A DNA stretch of 64,000 bases from CAVZZG01 sp963779685 (lineage in GTDB: Bacteria; Actinomycetota; Thermoleophilia; Gaiellales; F1-60-MAGs149). The notes under the pieces are model-generated. The model worked only from the letters and a program-made list of their open reading frames with translations. It made no database searches and was not told the DNA's origin. Position 1 is the stretch's first letter. Each line of letters begins with the position of its first letter. Position numbers and translations under genes: made by a program. Of this stretch, positions 55,262 through 63,520 are shown one piece after another. The DNA lies in contig CAVZZG010000001.1 in the NCBI GenBank assembly GCA_963779685.1, positions 1,054,001-1,118,000 of the forward strand. Direction: 5' to 3'.

Positions 55262-55267
55262 TACCCT
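55262..55267 (+). promoter_or_regulatory. -10-like box TACCCT before the small membrane protein gene
   Basis: TACCCT is followed by 6 bases and ATG 55274. Confidence 0.45.
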
Positions 55268-55273
55268 GGTGTC

Positions 55274-55732
55274 ATGAGCATCTTCGAGTACGTCCCGCAT
55301 CCGCAGATCGCGGAGCGGCGCGAGGCCGGGCCGGTGCGGGTGATCGACCAGCACCCCAGCGACAGCCCGCTGCGCCGGTTCAACACCAGGCTGGCGGTGC
55401 TCGTGACGGGGGTCGTCGGGACGATGATCTGCGCCTACCTCTTCGCGGGCCTGGCCCTCGTCAGCCTGCCGTCGGCGATCCGCTCGGGCAACACGATCAT
55501 CATCGTGGCCTGGATCGCCCAGACGTTCCTGCAGCTCGTGCTGTTGCCGATCATCATCGTCGGCCAGAACGTGCAGGCCGCGGCGGCCGACAAGCGATCC
55601 GAGCAGACCTACCAGGACGCCGAGGCGGTGCTGCGCGAGGCGCAGCAGATCCAGCAGCACCTCGCCGCCCAGGATGCCGCGCTCGAGGTGCTGGCGGCCA
55701 AGCTCGGTGCCGACCTGCGGGCCAGCCCGTAG
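55274..55732 (+). CDS. Small two-helix membrane protein with coiled-coil tail (DUF1003-like)
   Basis: This 152-residue protein has a polar N-terminus, two membrane segments (LAVLVTGVVGTMICAYLFAG and IIIVAWIAQTFLQLVLLPII) and a charged helical tail (DAEAVLREAQQIQQHLAAQD) likely to form a coiled coil. The architecture resembles DUF1003 proteins, whose function is not settled. It has its own promoter-like box and is convergent with the Fur-family gene. Confidence 0.7.
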   Translation: MSIFEYVPHPQIAERREAGPVRVIDQHPSDSPLRRFNTRLAVLVTGVVGTMICAYLFAGLALVSLPSAIRSGNTIIIVAWIAQTFLQLVLLPIIIVGQNVQAAAADKRSEQTYQDAEAVLREAQQIQQHLAAQDAALEVLAAKLGADLRASP

Positions 55733-55742
55733 CGACGCCCGG

Positions 55743-56240
55743 TCAGGCGCTGCCGGTCAGGACGGCCGCCGCATCCGTCGCCGGAGCGCCGGCGCACGCG
55801 GGACACATGCCCATCAGCGGGAAGTGGCTGAAGCGCGCCTCGTAGCCGAAGGCCTCGCGGATCGCGTCGCGGACCGGGCCCATGGCGGCCGGATCGGCCA
55901 CGGTGTAGCCCCCGCAGTGCTCGCACAGGAGGTACTCGTTCGCACCGCGCCCGGCGAGGGCGTAGAGGCCCGGCCCGTGGCCCATGTGCACGTGGCGGAC
56001 CACGCCAAGGCGCTCGAGCATCTCCAGGTTCCGGTAGCAGGAGGCGAGGTCGGAGACGGGCAGGAGCCCGTTGAGTCCGTCGGCGACCTCCTCGGCACTC
56101 AGCGGCCGATCGGCCGCGAACAGCGTCTCCAGCACCAGGCGCCGAGCGGCCGACAGGCGCAGGCCGCGGTTGCGGAGCGCGGCGATGGCCTCGGCCAGGG
56201 TCTTGAACTTGAGGGGCGGGCCGGTCTGCGCGACGGTCAT
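55743..56240 (-). CDS. Fur-family metal-responsive regulator
   Basis: This 165-residue regulator has a winged helix (LRLSAARRLVLETLFAADRP) and the dimerisation and metal domain. Structural zinc sites are C106-x2-C109 (CEHC) and C146-x2-C149 (CPAC). The regulatory site has HVHMGHGPGLY and SHF. It could be Zur, PerR or Fur; the sequence does not decide. ATG 56240 follows AGGAGG. A 21-bp dyad upstream (56272-56292) is a plausible autoregulatory site, which would also lie behind the divergent MBL gene. Confidence 0.85.
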   Translation of the reverse strand: MTVAQTGPPLKFKTLAEAIAALRNRGLRLSAARRLVLETLFAADRPLSAEEVADGLNGLLPVSDLASCYRNLEMLERLGVVRHVHMGHGPGLYALAGRGANEYLLCEHCGGYTVADPAAMGPVRDAIREAFGYEARFSHFPLMGMCPACAGAPATDAAAVLTGSA

Positions 56241-56271
56241 GGTCGGTGGCCTCCTGAGAACTCCTGCGGGC

Positions 56272-56292
56272 GTATCGCAACAGCGACGATAC
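56272..56292. promoter_or_regulatory. Candidate Fur-family operator
   Basis: GTATCGCAACAGCGACGATAC has the perfect 6-bp arms GTATCG and CGATAC and 14 of 21 symmetric positions. It lies between the divergent fur-like and MBL genes. Its length suits a Fur-box-like site. Confidence 0.4.
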
Positions 56293-56321
56293 AGATCGCG
56301 GCGGCGGGCGTGTGTCTCCGA

Positions 56322-56327
56322 TAGGGT
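56322..56327 (+). promoter_or_regulatory. -10-like box TAGGGT before the MBL gene
   Basis: TAGGGT is followed by 6 bases and GTG 56334, with no ribosome-binding site between. Confidence 0.45.
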
Positions 56328-56333
56328 TCGCGC

Positions 56334-57167
56334 GTGGCCGAATCGGTCCTGCGACGCGTATCCGAACACGTCTGGTGGTACACGCCGGACGACCGCACCG
56401 ATCGCGCCGCGCTCGCCGTCGTCGCCGGCTCCGACTGGTCGGCGCTCCTGGAGGTCGGTGCCTCCGTCGCGCATACGGGGGGCTTCCTCGCTGCGATCGA
56501 CGGGCTCGGCCTGCCGCCGCTGCGCGCCGCGGTGCTGACGCACTGGCACTGGGACCACTCGTTCGGCGGTGCGGCGCTCGACGTGCCGATCATCGGACAA
56601 CGCGGAACCCACCGCGAGCTGGTCAGGCAGGCCGGCCTCGACTGGAGCGACGATGCGCTCGATGCGCGCGTCGCGGACGGGTCCGAGATCGCGTTCTGCC
56701 GAGACATGATCAGGATCGAGATCCCTGATCGCAGCGCGCTTCGGATCGTCCCGCCCCAACTGGTGTTCGACGACCGGCTCGTGCTCGATCTCGGCGGCGT
56801 CACGTGCGACGTCCGGCATGTCGGCGGCGACCACGCCTCCGACTCGTCCGTGATCCACGTCGTCGAGGACCGGCTCGTGTTCCTGGGCGACTGCCTGTAC
56901 CCGCGGCTCTACGCGCCGGTGGAGCACCTGACGCCCGGCCGGTTGCGCGACGTGGTGGGCCAGGTCGCGGCCTACGACGCCGCGATCGGCATCACCGGGC
57001 ACGATGAGGAACCGTTCGACGCCGCCGCCCTCGGCGACTATCTGGACATGCTGGCCCGCGCGGCCACCGCCGCCGAGACGCTCGGCCCGGCGGCGCTCGG
57101 GCACGCCACCGGCGAGGACGAACGCGAGACGTTGCAGCTGCTGCTCGCCGGCATCGGCATGGCGTAG
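56334..57167 (+). CDS. Metallo-beta-lactamase-fold hydrolase
   Basis: This 277-residue MBL-fold enzyme has the metal motif LTHWHWDHSFGG (HxHxDH) near residue 68, the next histidine in VRHVGGDHASDSSVI and the bridging aspartate in LVFLGDCLYP, with a C-terminal ITGHDEEPFD. The zinc set is complete, so it should be active. The substrate is unknown. It shares the intergenic operator region with the Fur-family gene and is followed 10 bases later by acetoacetyl-CoA synthetase. Confidence 0.85.
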   Translation: MAESVLRRVSEHVWWYTPDDRTDRAALAVVAGSDWSALLEVGASVAHTGGFLAAIDGLGLPPLRAAVLTHWHWDHSFGGAALDVPIIGQRGTHRELVRQAGLDWSDDALDARVADGSEIAFCRDMIRIEIPDRSALRIVPPQLVFDDRLVLDLGGVTCDVRHVGGDHASDSSVIHVVEDRLVFLGDCLYPRLYAPVEHLTPGRLRDVVGQVAAYDAAIGITGHDEEPFDAAALGDYLDMLARAATAAETLGPAALGHATGEDERETLQLLLAGIGMA

Positions 57168-57170
57168 CCT
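57165..57170 (+). promoter_or_regulatory. -10-like box TAGCCT before the acetoacetyl-CoA synthetase gene
   Basis: TAGCCT is followed by 7 bases and GTG 57178. The TAG is also the stop codon of the MBL gene. Confidence 0.4.
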
Positions 57171-57177
57171 TCGGCCC

Positions 57178-59139
57178 GTGAGCGTGGCGCCGCCGACCGT
57201 GTGGGAACCGACGGCGGAGCGCATCGAGCGGGCGGTCGTAACCCGCTTCCAGCACCACCTGCGCGAGACGCGCGGGCTCGCGTTCGCGTCCTACGCCGAG
57301 CTGTGGGCGTGGTCGGTGCAGGAGCTCGAGGAGTTCTGGGCGGCGATCTGGGAGTTCTTCGACATCCAGGCCGACGGCGATCCGGCGGTCGTGCTGCGGT
57401 CGCGCTCGATGCCCGGCGCCGAGTGGTTCCCGGATGTTCGCCTGTCGTATGCCGAGCACATCTTCCGCGGGCGTGACGACGCCGACATGGCTCTCCAGCA
57501 TGCCTCCGAGTCGCGACCGGCGGGATCGTGGAGCTGGGGCGAGCTGCGTGCCTCCACCGCCCGGATCCGGGCCGGCCTGCGGGACCTCGGGGTGGGCCGG
57601 GGCGACCGCGTCGCGGCGTACCTGCCGAACATCCCGGAGGCGCTGGCCGCGTTCTATGCGACGGCGTCGCTCGGCGCGGTGTGGTCGTCGTGCTCGCCCG
57701 ACTTCGGCGTCCGCAGCGTCGTCGATCGGTTCGCCCAGATCGAGCCGAGGGTGCTGCTCGCAGTCGACGGTTACCGGTACGGCGGACGCGCCTTCGACCG
57801 GGCCGATGAGGTGGCCGCGATCGCGGCCGCGATGCCGGGCCTGGAACGGACGGTCGTGCTGCCCTACCTCGGCGAGCGGGGCGACTGGCACGAGCGGTTC
57901 GGGGAGACCGGCGAGCCGCTCGCCTTCGACCGGGTGCCGTTCGCCCACCCGCTCTACGTGCTCTACTCGAGCGGCACCACCGGCCTTCCGAAGGCCATCG
58001 TCCACGGCCACGGCGGCATCCTCCTCGAGCACATCAAGTGGCTCGGGATCCAGGCCGACCTCCAGGCGGATGACCGTCTCTTCTGGTTCACGACCACGGG
58101 CTGGATGATGTGGAACGCCCTCGTTTCCGGCCTCCTGACCCCGGCCTCGGTCGTCCTCTACGACGGTAATCCGGCCTACCCGGACCACGGTGCGCTCTGG
58201 GACCTGGCGGCCCGTACCGGCATCACCTGCTTCGGTACCGGCGCGGCGTACATCCACGGCTGCATGAAGGCCGGCGTCGAGCCGCGCCGCGGGCGCGACC
58301 TGTCGGCGCTGACCGCGATCGGCTCGACCGGCTCGCCGCTCTCGCCGGAGGGGTTCCAGTGGGTGCACGACCAGTTCGGCGCCGACACCTGGCTGTTCTC
58401 GACCTCCGGCGGCACGGACGTCTGCTCCGCCTTCGTCGGCGGCGTCCCGGTCGAACCCGTCCGTCGTGGTGAGATCCAGGTGCGGCACCTCGGGAGCGCC
58501 ATCGAGGCGTACGACGACGCGGGCCGGCCGGTGATCGACGAGGTGGGTGAGCTCGTGATCACCGAGCCGATGCCGTCCATGCCGGTGGGGTTCTGGAACG
58601 ACCCCGGCGGCGAGCGCTACCGCGACGCGTACTTCGGCATGTACCCGGGCGTGTGGCGCCACGGCGACTGGATCCGGATCACGCCGTACGGCTCGTGCGT
58701 GATCTACGGCCGCTCCGACTCGACCATCAACCGGGGTGGGGTGCGGATCGGCACCTCGGAGATCTACCGCGCGGCTCTGAGCGTTCCCGAGGTGCTGGAC
58801 GCCCTGGTCGTCGACGTGCCGGGCGCGGAGGCGGGTGACGCCGACTGGATGCCGCTGTTCGTCGTCCTCCAGGACGGCCTCGTGCTGGGCGACGACCTGG
58901 TCGGCCGCATCCGGCAGCGAATCCGCTCGGACTGCTCGCCCAGGCACGTGCCGGACGAGGTGATCGACGTGGCCTCGGTGCCCCGCACGCTCTCGGGCAA
59001 GGTGCTCGAGGTCCCGGTCAAGAAGATCCTGATGGGCGGCGATCCGGCCGCAGCGGCGAGTCGCGACTCGCTCGCGAACCCCGAGGCGCTCGACTGGTTC
59101 GTCGCCTACGCGCGCGCCCGCCGCGAACGCCCACGCTAG
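57178..59139 (+). CDS. Acetoacetyl-CoA synthetase
   Basis: This 653-residue enzyme activates acetoacetate to acetoacetyl-CoA. It has the long N-terminal domain of the acetoacetyl-CoA synthetase type (FASYAELWAWSVQELEEFWA), RLSYAEHIF, the P-loop LYSSGTTGLPKAIVHGHGG and WFTTTGWMMWNALVSGLL. GSTGSPLSPEGFQWVHDQFG and the C-terminal catalytic lysine region (VPRTLSGKVLEVPVKKILMG) follow. GTG 57178 fits the promoter spacing. The enzyme lets ketone bodies or leucine-type breakdown products enter central metabolism. Confidence 0.92.
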   Translation: MSVAPPTVWEPTAERIERAVVTRFQHHLRETRGLAFASYAELWAWSVQELEEFWAAIWEFFDIQADGDPAVVLRSRSMPGAEWFPDVRLSYAEHIFRGRDDADMALQHASESRPAGSWSWGELRASTARIRAGLRDLGVGRGDRVAAYLPNIPEALAAFYATASLGAVWSSCSPDFGVRSVVDRFAQIEPRVLLAVDGYRYGGRAFDRADEVAAIAAAMPGLERTVVLPYLGERGDWHERFGETGEPLAFDRVPFAHPLYVLYSSGTTGLPKAIVHGHGGILLEHIKWLGIQADLQADDRLFWFTTTGWMMWNALVSGLLTPASVVLYDGNPAYPDHGALWDLAARTGITCFGTGAAYIHGCMKAGVEPRRGRDLSALTAIGSTGSPLSPEGFQWVHDQFGADTWLFSTSGGTDVCSAFVGGVPVEPVRRGEIQVRHLGSAIEAYDDAGRPVIDEVGELVITEPMPSMPVGFWNDPGGERYRDAYFGMYPGVWRHGDWIRITPYGSCVIYGRSDSTINRGGVRIGTSEIYRAALSVPEVLDALVVDVPGAEAGDADWMPLFVVLQDGLVLGDDLVGRIRQRIRSDCSPRHVPDEVIDVASVPRTLSGKVLEVPVKKILMGGDPAAAASRDSLANPEALDWFVAYARARRERPR

Positions 59140-59490
59140 GGTCGCCGTAGGCCGCCTGCGTTCGCTCGACGGTCGTGGTCGACGAATCGCCGGCTGTTGA
59201 GGACGCGCCGGTTCGCGAAGTGCAGCGGGGGGACGGTCCCCCCATGGGAAAGACATGCGAAGCCGTAGGCGGAGCGTGTGTTTCCTGTGGGGGGCGGTCC
59301 TCCTGGCGAACGCCGACGGCAGTCGCGACACTGACGCCTCGCCTACCACGGCTCCGCCGACGGAGGCCGTGGTGGGCGCGTACCGCGTCTCGCAGGCCGT
59401 GGTGGGTGGTTGGCGTTCGTTCGGGATGCCGTTGTGGCCGGATTGGCGTTCGCTCGACGATCTTACGATCCGGCGTACGATGCCTGCGAC
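59140..59490. other. 351-base intergenic region with palindromes and short direct repeats
   Basis: No gene is evident. The region contains the perfect palindrome GGGGGGAC-G-GTCCCCCC (59227-59243) and an inverted pair CCGTAGGCGGAGC (59262-59274) with GCTCCGCCGACGG near 59350, matching at 12 of 13. It also has two direct copies of GGCCGTGGTGGG 22 bases apart (near 59375 and 59397). A -10-like TACGAT lies at 59476-59481 before the threonine dehydrogenase. It could be a terminator followed by a regulatory leader or a small RNA. Confidence 0.4.
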
Positions 59491-60522
59491 GTGAAGGCAC
59501 TGGTCAAGCGGGAGGCTGGCCCGGGACTCTGGCTCGAGGACGTCCCCGAGCCGACGTTCGGGATCAACGACGTGCTGATCCGGGTGCGCAAGACCGGGAT
59601 CTGCGGCACCGACCTGCACATCCACCGCTGGGACGCGTGGGCCGCGCGCACCATCCCGGTACCGATGGTCGTGGGCCACGAGTTCGTCGGCGAGATCGTC
59701 GCCGTCGGCTCGAACGTCGCCGACTTCGGGCCGGGCAACATGGTCAGCGGCGAGGGCCACGTCGTCTGCGGCCGGTGCCGGAACTGCATGGCCGGCCGGC
59801 GGGCGCTCTGCGCGCACACCTCGGGCATCGGCGTCAACCGGCCCGGTGCCTTCGCCGAGCTGATCGCCCTCCCTCAGACGAACATCTGGCACCACTGGCC
59901 GGGCATCGGGGAGGACGTCGCGGCGATCTTCGACCCGTACGGCAACGCGGTGCACACCGCGCTCAAGTTCCCCGCGCTGGGTGAGGACGTGCTCGTCACG
60001 GGCGCCGGGCCGATCGGCTGCATGGCCGTTGCGGTCGTCCGGCACGCCGGTGCGCGGCACGTCGTCGTCTCCGATCCGAACCCGTACCGGCGTGCGCTGG
60101 CCGTGACGATGGGTGCGAGTCTCGCCATCGACCCGCGCGAGCGCGACCTCGCGGGCGTGCAGGCGGAGCTCGGCATGACCGAGGGGTTCGACATCGGGCT
60201 GGAGATGAGCGGCGCGCCCGATGCGCTCCATGCCATGCTCGCGAACATGGCCCACGGCGGGCGGATCGCGATGCTCGGCATCCCCACCCAGGACATCGCG
60301 ATCGACTGGAACCAGGTCGTCTTCAACATGCTCACGATCTCCGGCATCTACGGCCGGGAGATGTACGAGACCTGGTATCAGATGACCGTCATGCTCCAGT
60401 CCGGGCTCGACATCGCGCCGGTCATCACGCACCGGTTCGACTACACCGAGTTCGGCGACGCGTTCGCGATCGCCGCCTCGGGCGAGTCCGGCAAGGTCCT
60501 CCTCGACTGGACGGAGATCTGA
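59491..60522 (+). CDS. tdh: L-threonine 3-dehydrogenase (zinc alcohol dehydrogenase family)
   Basis: This 343-residue enzyme oxidises L-threonine to 2-amino-3-ketobutyrate with NAD. The catalytic zinc site is GICGTDLHIHRWDAWAART with MVVGHEFVGEIVAVGSN. The structural zinc cysteines are CGRCRNCMAGRRALC, and the NAD motif is LVTGAGPIGCMAVAVV. The phrase IHRWDAWAARTIPVPMVVGH is characteristic of threonine rather than general alcohol dehydrogenases. GTG 59491 is the start. The last base of its stop overlaps the ATG of kbl (TGATG). Confidence 0.92.
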   Translation: MKALVKREAGPGLWLEDVPEPTFGINDVLIRVRKTGICGTDLHIHRWDAWAARTIPVPMVVGHEFVGEIVAVGSNVADFGPGNMVSGEGHVVCGRCRNCMAGRRALCAHTSGIGVNRPGAFAELIALPQTNIWHHWPGIGEDVAAIFDPYGNAVHTALKFPALGEDVLVTGAGPIGCMAVAVVRHAGARHVVVSDPNPYRRALAVTMGASLAIDPRERDLAGVQAELGMTEGFDIGLEMSGAPDALHAMLANMAHGGRIAMLGIPTQDIAIDWNQVVFNMLTISGIYGREMYETWYQMTVMLQSGLDIAPVITHRFDYTEFGDAFAIAASGESGKVLLDWTEI

Positions 60523-61695
60523 TGTACGGGACGCTGGAACGCGATCTCGAGGCCCGGCTGGATGCGATCCGCGCAGACGGGCTGTACAAGACCGAGCACG
60601 AGATCGCGACGGCGCAGGGCGCCCACGTCCGGCTCGACGACGGCAGCGAGGTCGTGAACCTCTGCGCCAACAACTACCTCGGTCTCGCCAACCATCCGGA
60701 GATCATCCGCGCCGCGCACGAGGCGCTCGACCGCTGGGGCTTCGGGATGGCATCGGTGCGGTTCATCTGCGGCACCCAGTCGCTGCACCGCGACCTGGAA
60801 CACGCGTTGTCCGCCTTCCTCGGCACCGACGACACGATCCTGTACTCGTCGTGCTTCGACGCCAACGGCGGCATCTTCGAGGCGCTGCTCGGCGAGGAGG
60901 ACGCCGTCATCTCCGACGCGCTCAACCATGCCTCGATCATCGACGGCATCCGCCTGTGCAAGGCCCGCCGCCTGCGCTACGCCAACCGCGACATGGCCGA
61001 GCTCGAGGCGCGCCTGGTCGAGGCGCGGGACGCCCGCGCACCGCCTGGTCGTCACCGACGGCGTGTTCTCGATGGACGGCTACGTCGCCCCGCTCGACCA
61101 GATCTGCGCGCTTGCCGAGCGGCACGACGCGCTGGTGATGGTGGACGACTCGCACGCCGTCGGCTTCGTCGGCCCCGGCGGGCGCGGCACGCCCGAGCGG
61201 TTCGGCGTCGTCGACCGCGTGGACATCCTCACCGGCACGCTCGGCAAGGCCATGGGCGGCGCCAGCGGGGGTTACGTCTCGGGCCGGCGGGCGATCGTCG
61301 AGCTGCTGCGGCAGCGGTCGCGGCCGTACCTCTTCTCGAACAGCGTGCCGCCGCCGGTCGTCGGCGCCAGCATCCGCGCGCTCGAGCTGATCCGCGACTC
61401 GGCCGGCCTTCGTGAGCAGCTCGCCGCCAACACGGGGCACTTCCGGCGGCGGATGACCGAGGCCGGCTTCGACGTGCTGCCCGGCGACCACCCCATCGCA
61501 CCGGTCATGATCGGCGACGCGCCGGCCGCCGCCCGTCTGGCCGCCGCGCTGGTGGCGAGCGGCATCTACGTGGTGGCCTTCTCCTATCCCGTCGTGCCGC
61601 AGGGCGCCGCGCGGATCCGCACCCAGATGTCGGCCGCCCACACCATCGCCGACCTCGACCGGGCGGTCGACGCGTTCGTGGCCGCGCGCGGATGA
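60522..61695 (+). CDS. kbl: 2-amino-3-ketobutyrate CoA ligase (glycine C-acetyltransferase), one frameshift
   Basis: This PLP enzyme splits 2-amino-3-ketobutyrate with CoA into glycine and acetyl-CoA, directly downstream of tdh. Motifs are LCANNYLGLANHPEI, GTQSLHRDLEHALSAFLG and MVDDSHAVGFVGPGGRGTPE, with the PLP lysine in TGTLGKAMGGASGGY. The first 170 or so residues and the rest lie in different frames. Removing one G from CGCGCACC near 61036 joins them as a normal protein of about 390 residues. The stop overlaps the next gene's ATG. The frameshift is probably an insertion error. Confidence 0.88.
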
Positions 61696-63077
61696 CGCCC
61701 GACGCCGACTCACTGGCCACGGCGGGCGGGCCGCTGCGCGTCGAGGACGTGCCCGTGGCAGAGCTCGCGGCGCGTTTCGGCACGCCGCTCTACGTCGTCA
61801 GCGAGGCCCGGCTGCGCGGCAACGCCCGCCGGATCCGCGGGGCGTTCGAGGCCGCCTGGCCGCACGGCCCGGTGCGTGTCCTGCCCGCCCTGAAGGCGAA
61901 TCACACCGTCGCAACCCGGCTCGTGCTGAGCGAGGAGGGCATGGGCTGCGACACGTTCGGCGAGACCGAGCTCGAGATCGCACTCCGCGGCGGCGTGCCC
62001 GCCGGCCTGATCAGCGTCAACGGCTCCAGCAAGTCGCGGTCGCTGATCGAGCGCGCGGTCACGGCCGGCGCCCGTGTCACGCTCGACAGCGCCCGCGAGC
62101 TCGACCACGTGGTCGACGTCGCCCGCGAGACCGGCCTGCCGGCGCGGGTGCGCCTGCGCGTGCGCCCGCGGCTCACCGGCATCGAAGCGCCGAGTGACTT
62201 CCTCGCCGACGAGGTGCCGATCCGCCAGATCGGGCAGGCCTACAAGCCGGGCATCCCGCCGGGCGAGCTCGCCGAGGTCGCCCGCCGCGCCCTGGCTGCC
62301 CCGGGCGTCGACCTGATCGGACTCCACGTCCACTTCGCCCGGCAGACGACCGACCTCGAGATCTGGCGGTCGCTCGTCGGCAGCTTCGTCGAGCAGATCG
62401 CGGAACTGGTTGCCGAGCTGCCCGGGTGGAGGCCCCGGGAGCTCGATCTCGGGGGCGGGTTCGCCACCCCGCGCGACCCGACCGGGCGCGCGTTCAGCCG
62501 CGGCCGTGACCGGCCTGCGGCGCCCTCCATCGAGGAGCATGCGCTGGTGGTCGGCTCGGCGCTGGCCGATGGGCTGCGGGAGCACGGCATCGACCCGGCC
62601 GGAACGGTGCTGGAGGTGGAGCCGGGACGTGCGCTGTACGCCGATACCGGCATCCACCTGGCGCGCGTGCGCAACGTGAAGCGGCAGACCGACCCGGAGT
62701 CCCGTGTCTGGGTCGAGACCGACACGTCGGAGCAGTTCCTGCTCGACACCATCATCGAGGGAGTCCGCTGGACCGTGCTGGTCGACGGGCGCGACGAGCC
62801 TGCATCGCTGACGGCCGACATCACGGGCATCTCCTGCGGGTTCGACTGCATCGTGCCGGACGCGCAGCTGCCCGCGACCGCGGTCGGGGACCTGTTGGTC
62901 TTCCTCGACACCGGGGCGTACCAGGAGGCCTGCGCGACCAACTTCAACGGCCTGCCTCGGCCGGCGATGGTGCTCGTGCGCGGCGGCGATGCCTTCGTCA
63001 TCCGGCGGCGCGAGACGATCGACGACGTCCTCGCGCGCGACCTGGTCCCCGCTCACCTGACTCGAGAGGCTTCGTGA
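61692..63077 (+). CDS. Fold-III PLP decarboxylase (diaminopimelate/ornithine decarboxylase-like)
   Basis: This 461-residue alanine-racemase-fold decarboxylase has the PLP lysine K68 in PALKANHTVATR, LIGLHVHFARQTTD, the glycine loop ELDLGGGFATP, EPGRALYAD and a C-terminal GAYQEACATNFNGLPRP. The diaminopimelate/arginine specificity signature CESGD is not present; the site reads SCGFDCIVPD. The substrate is therefore uncertain. It is coupled to kbl by ATGA, which links it to threonine/glycine metabolism rather than lysine synthesis. Confidence 0.82.
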   Translation: MTPDADSLATAGGPLRVEDVPVAELAARFGTPLYVVSEARLRGNARRIRGAFEAAWPHGPVRVLPALKANHTVATRLVLSEEGMGCDTFGETELEIALRGGVPAGLISVNGSSKSRSLIERAVTAGARVTLDSARELDHVVDVARETGLPARVRLRVRPRLTGIEAPSDFLADEVPIRQIGQAYKPGIPPGELAEVARRALAAPGVDLIGLHVHFARQTTDLEIWRSLVGSFVEQIAELVAELPGWRPRELDLGGGFATPRDPTGRAFSRGRDRPAAPSIEEHALVVGSALADGLREHGIDPAGTVLEVEPGRALYADTGIHLARVRNVKRQTDPESRVWVETDTSEQFLLDTIIEGVRWTVLVDGRDEPASLTADITGISCGFDCIVPDAQLPATAVGDLLVFLDTGAYQEACATNFNGLPRPAMVLVRGGDAFVIRRRETIDDVLARDLVPAHLTREAS

Positions 63078-63520
63078 TGCGCATCCACCACGTCGGTGTC
63101 ACCGTCGCCGATCTCGAGCGCTCGCTGCGCTTCTACCGCGATCTGCTGGGTCTCCAGGTGCTGCACACGGGCGTCGACGAGGGTGCGTGGATCGACGACG
63201 TGCTGGGCATCGATGGCGCGGTGATCGCGACGGCCGACCTCGACGCCGGCGACGGGCGGATCATCGAGTTGGTGGAGTACCGGAGTCCGCGCGAGCCAGC
63301 GGCCGTCACGCGCTGCTCGCAGCCTGGCACGCTGCACCTGGCGGTGGTCGTCGATTCCGTCGCCGGGACGCTCGCCAGGATCGCCGCGGCCGGCGGAACG
63401 GTCGTCTCGCGGCGGCCCGCGACTGTCGATCTGGCGGAATCGAGCTGGCATGGGGTCACGGTGGCTTACACTCGCGATCCTGATGGCGCCATCGTCGAAC
63501 TGGTGGAGGTGGCCGGATGA
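63077..63520 (+). CDS. VOC-family (glyoxalase/methylmalonyl-CoA-epimerase-like) protein
   Basis: This 147-residue protein has two beta-alpha-beta-beta-beta modules. It opens with MRIHHVGVTVADLERSLRFY (first metal His), continues with DGRIIELVEY (Glu), then GTLHLAVVVDSVAGTLARI (second His) and DPDGAIVELVEV (second Glu). This gives a plausible two-His, two-Glu metal site. The epimerase fold fits, but the substrate is unknown. A GTG at 63074 is an alternative start. Both overlap the decarboxylase stop. Confidence 0.85.
   Translation: MRIHHVGVTVADLERSLRFYRDLLGLQVLHTGVDEGAWIDDVLGIDGAVIATADLDAGDGRIIELVEYRSPREPAAVTRCSQPGTLHLAVVVDSVAGTLARIAAAGGTVVSRRPATVDLAESSWHGVTVAYTRDPDGAIVELVEVAG

Noticed and set aside
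59370..59410. Short direct repeats as a CRISPR or VNTR
   Set aside because: There are only two copies, with no regular spacers and no cas genes.
61692..63077. lysA (diaminopimelate decarboxylase) symbol
   Set aside because: The CESGD specificity motif is missing and the operon context is threonine catabolism.
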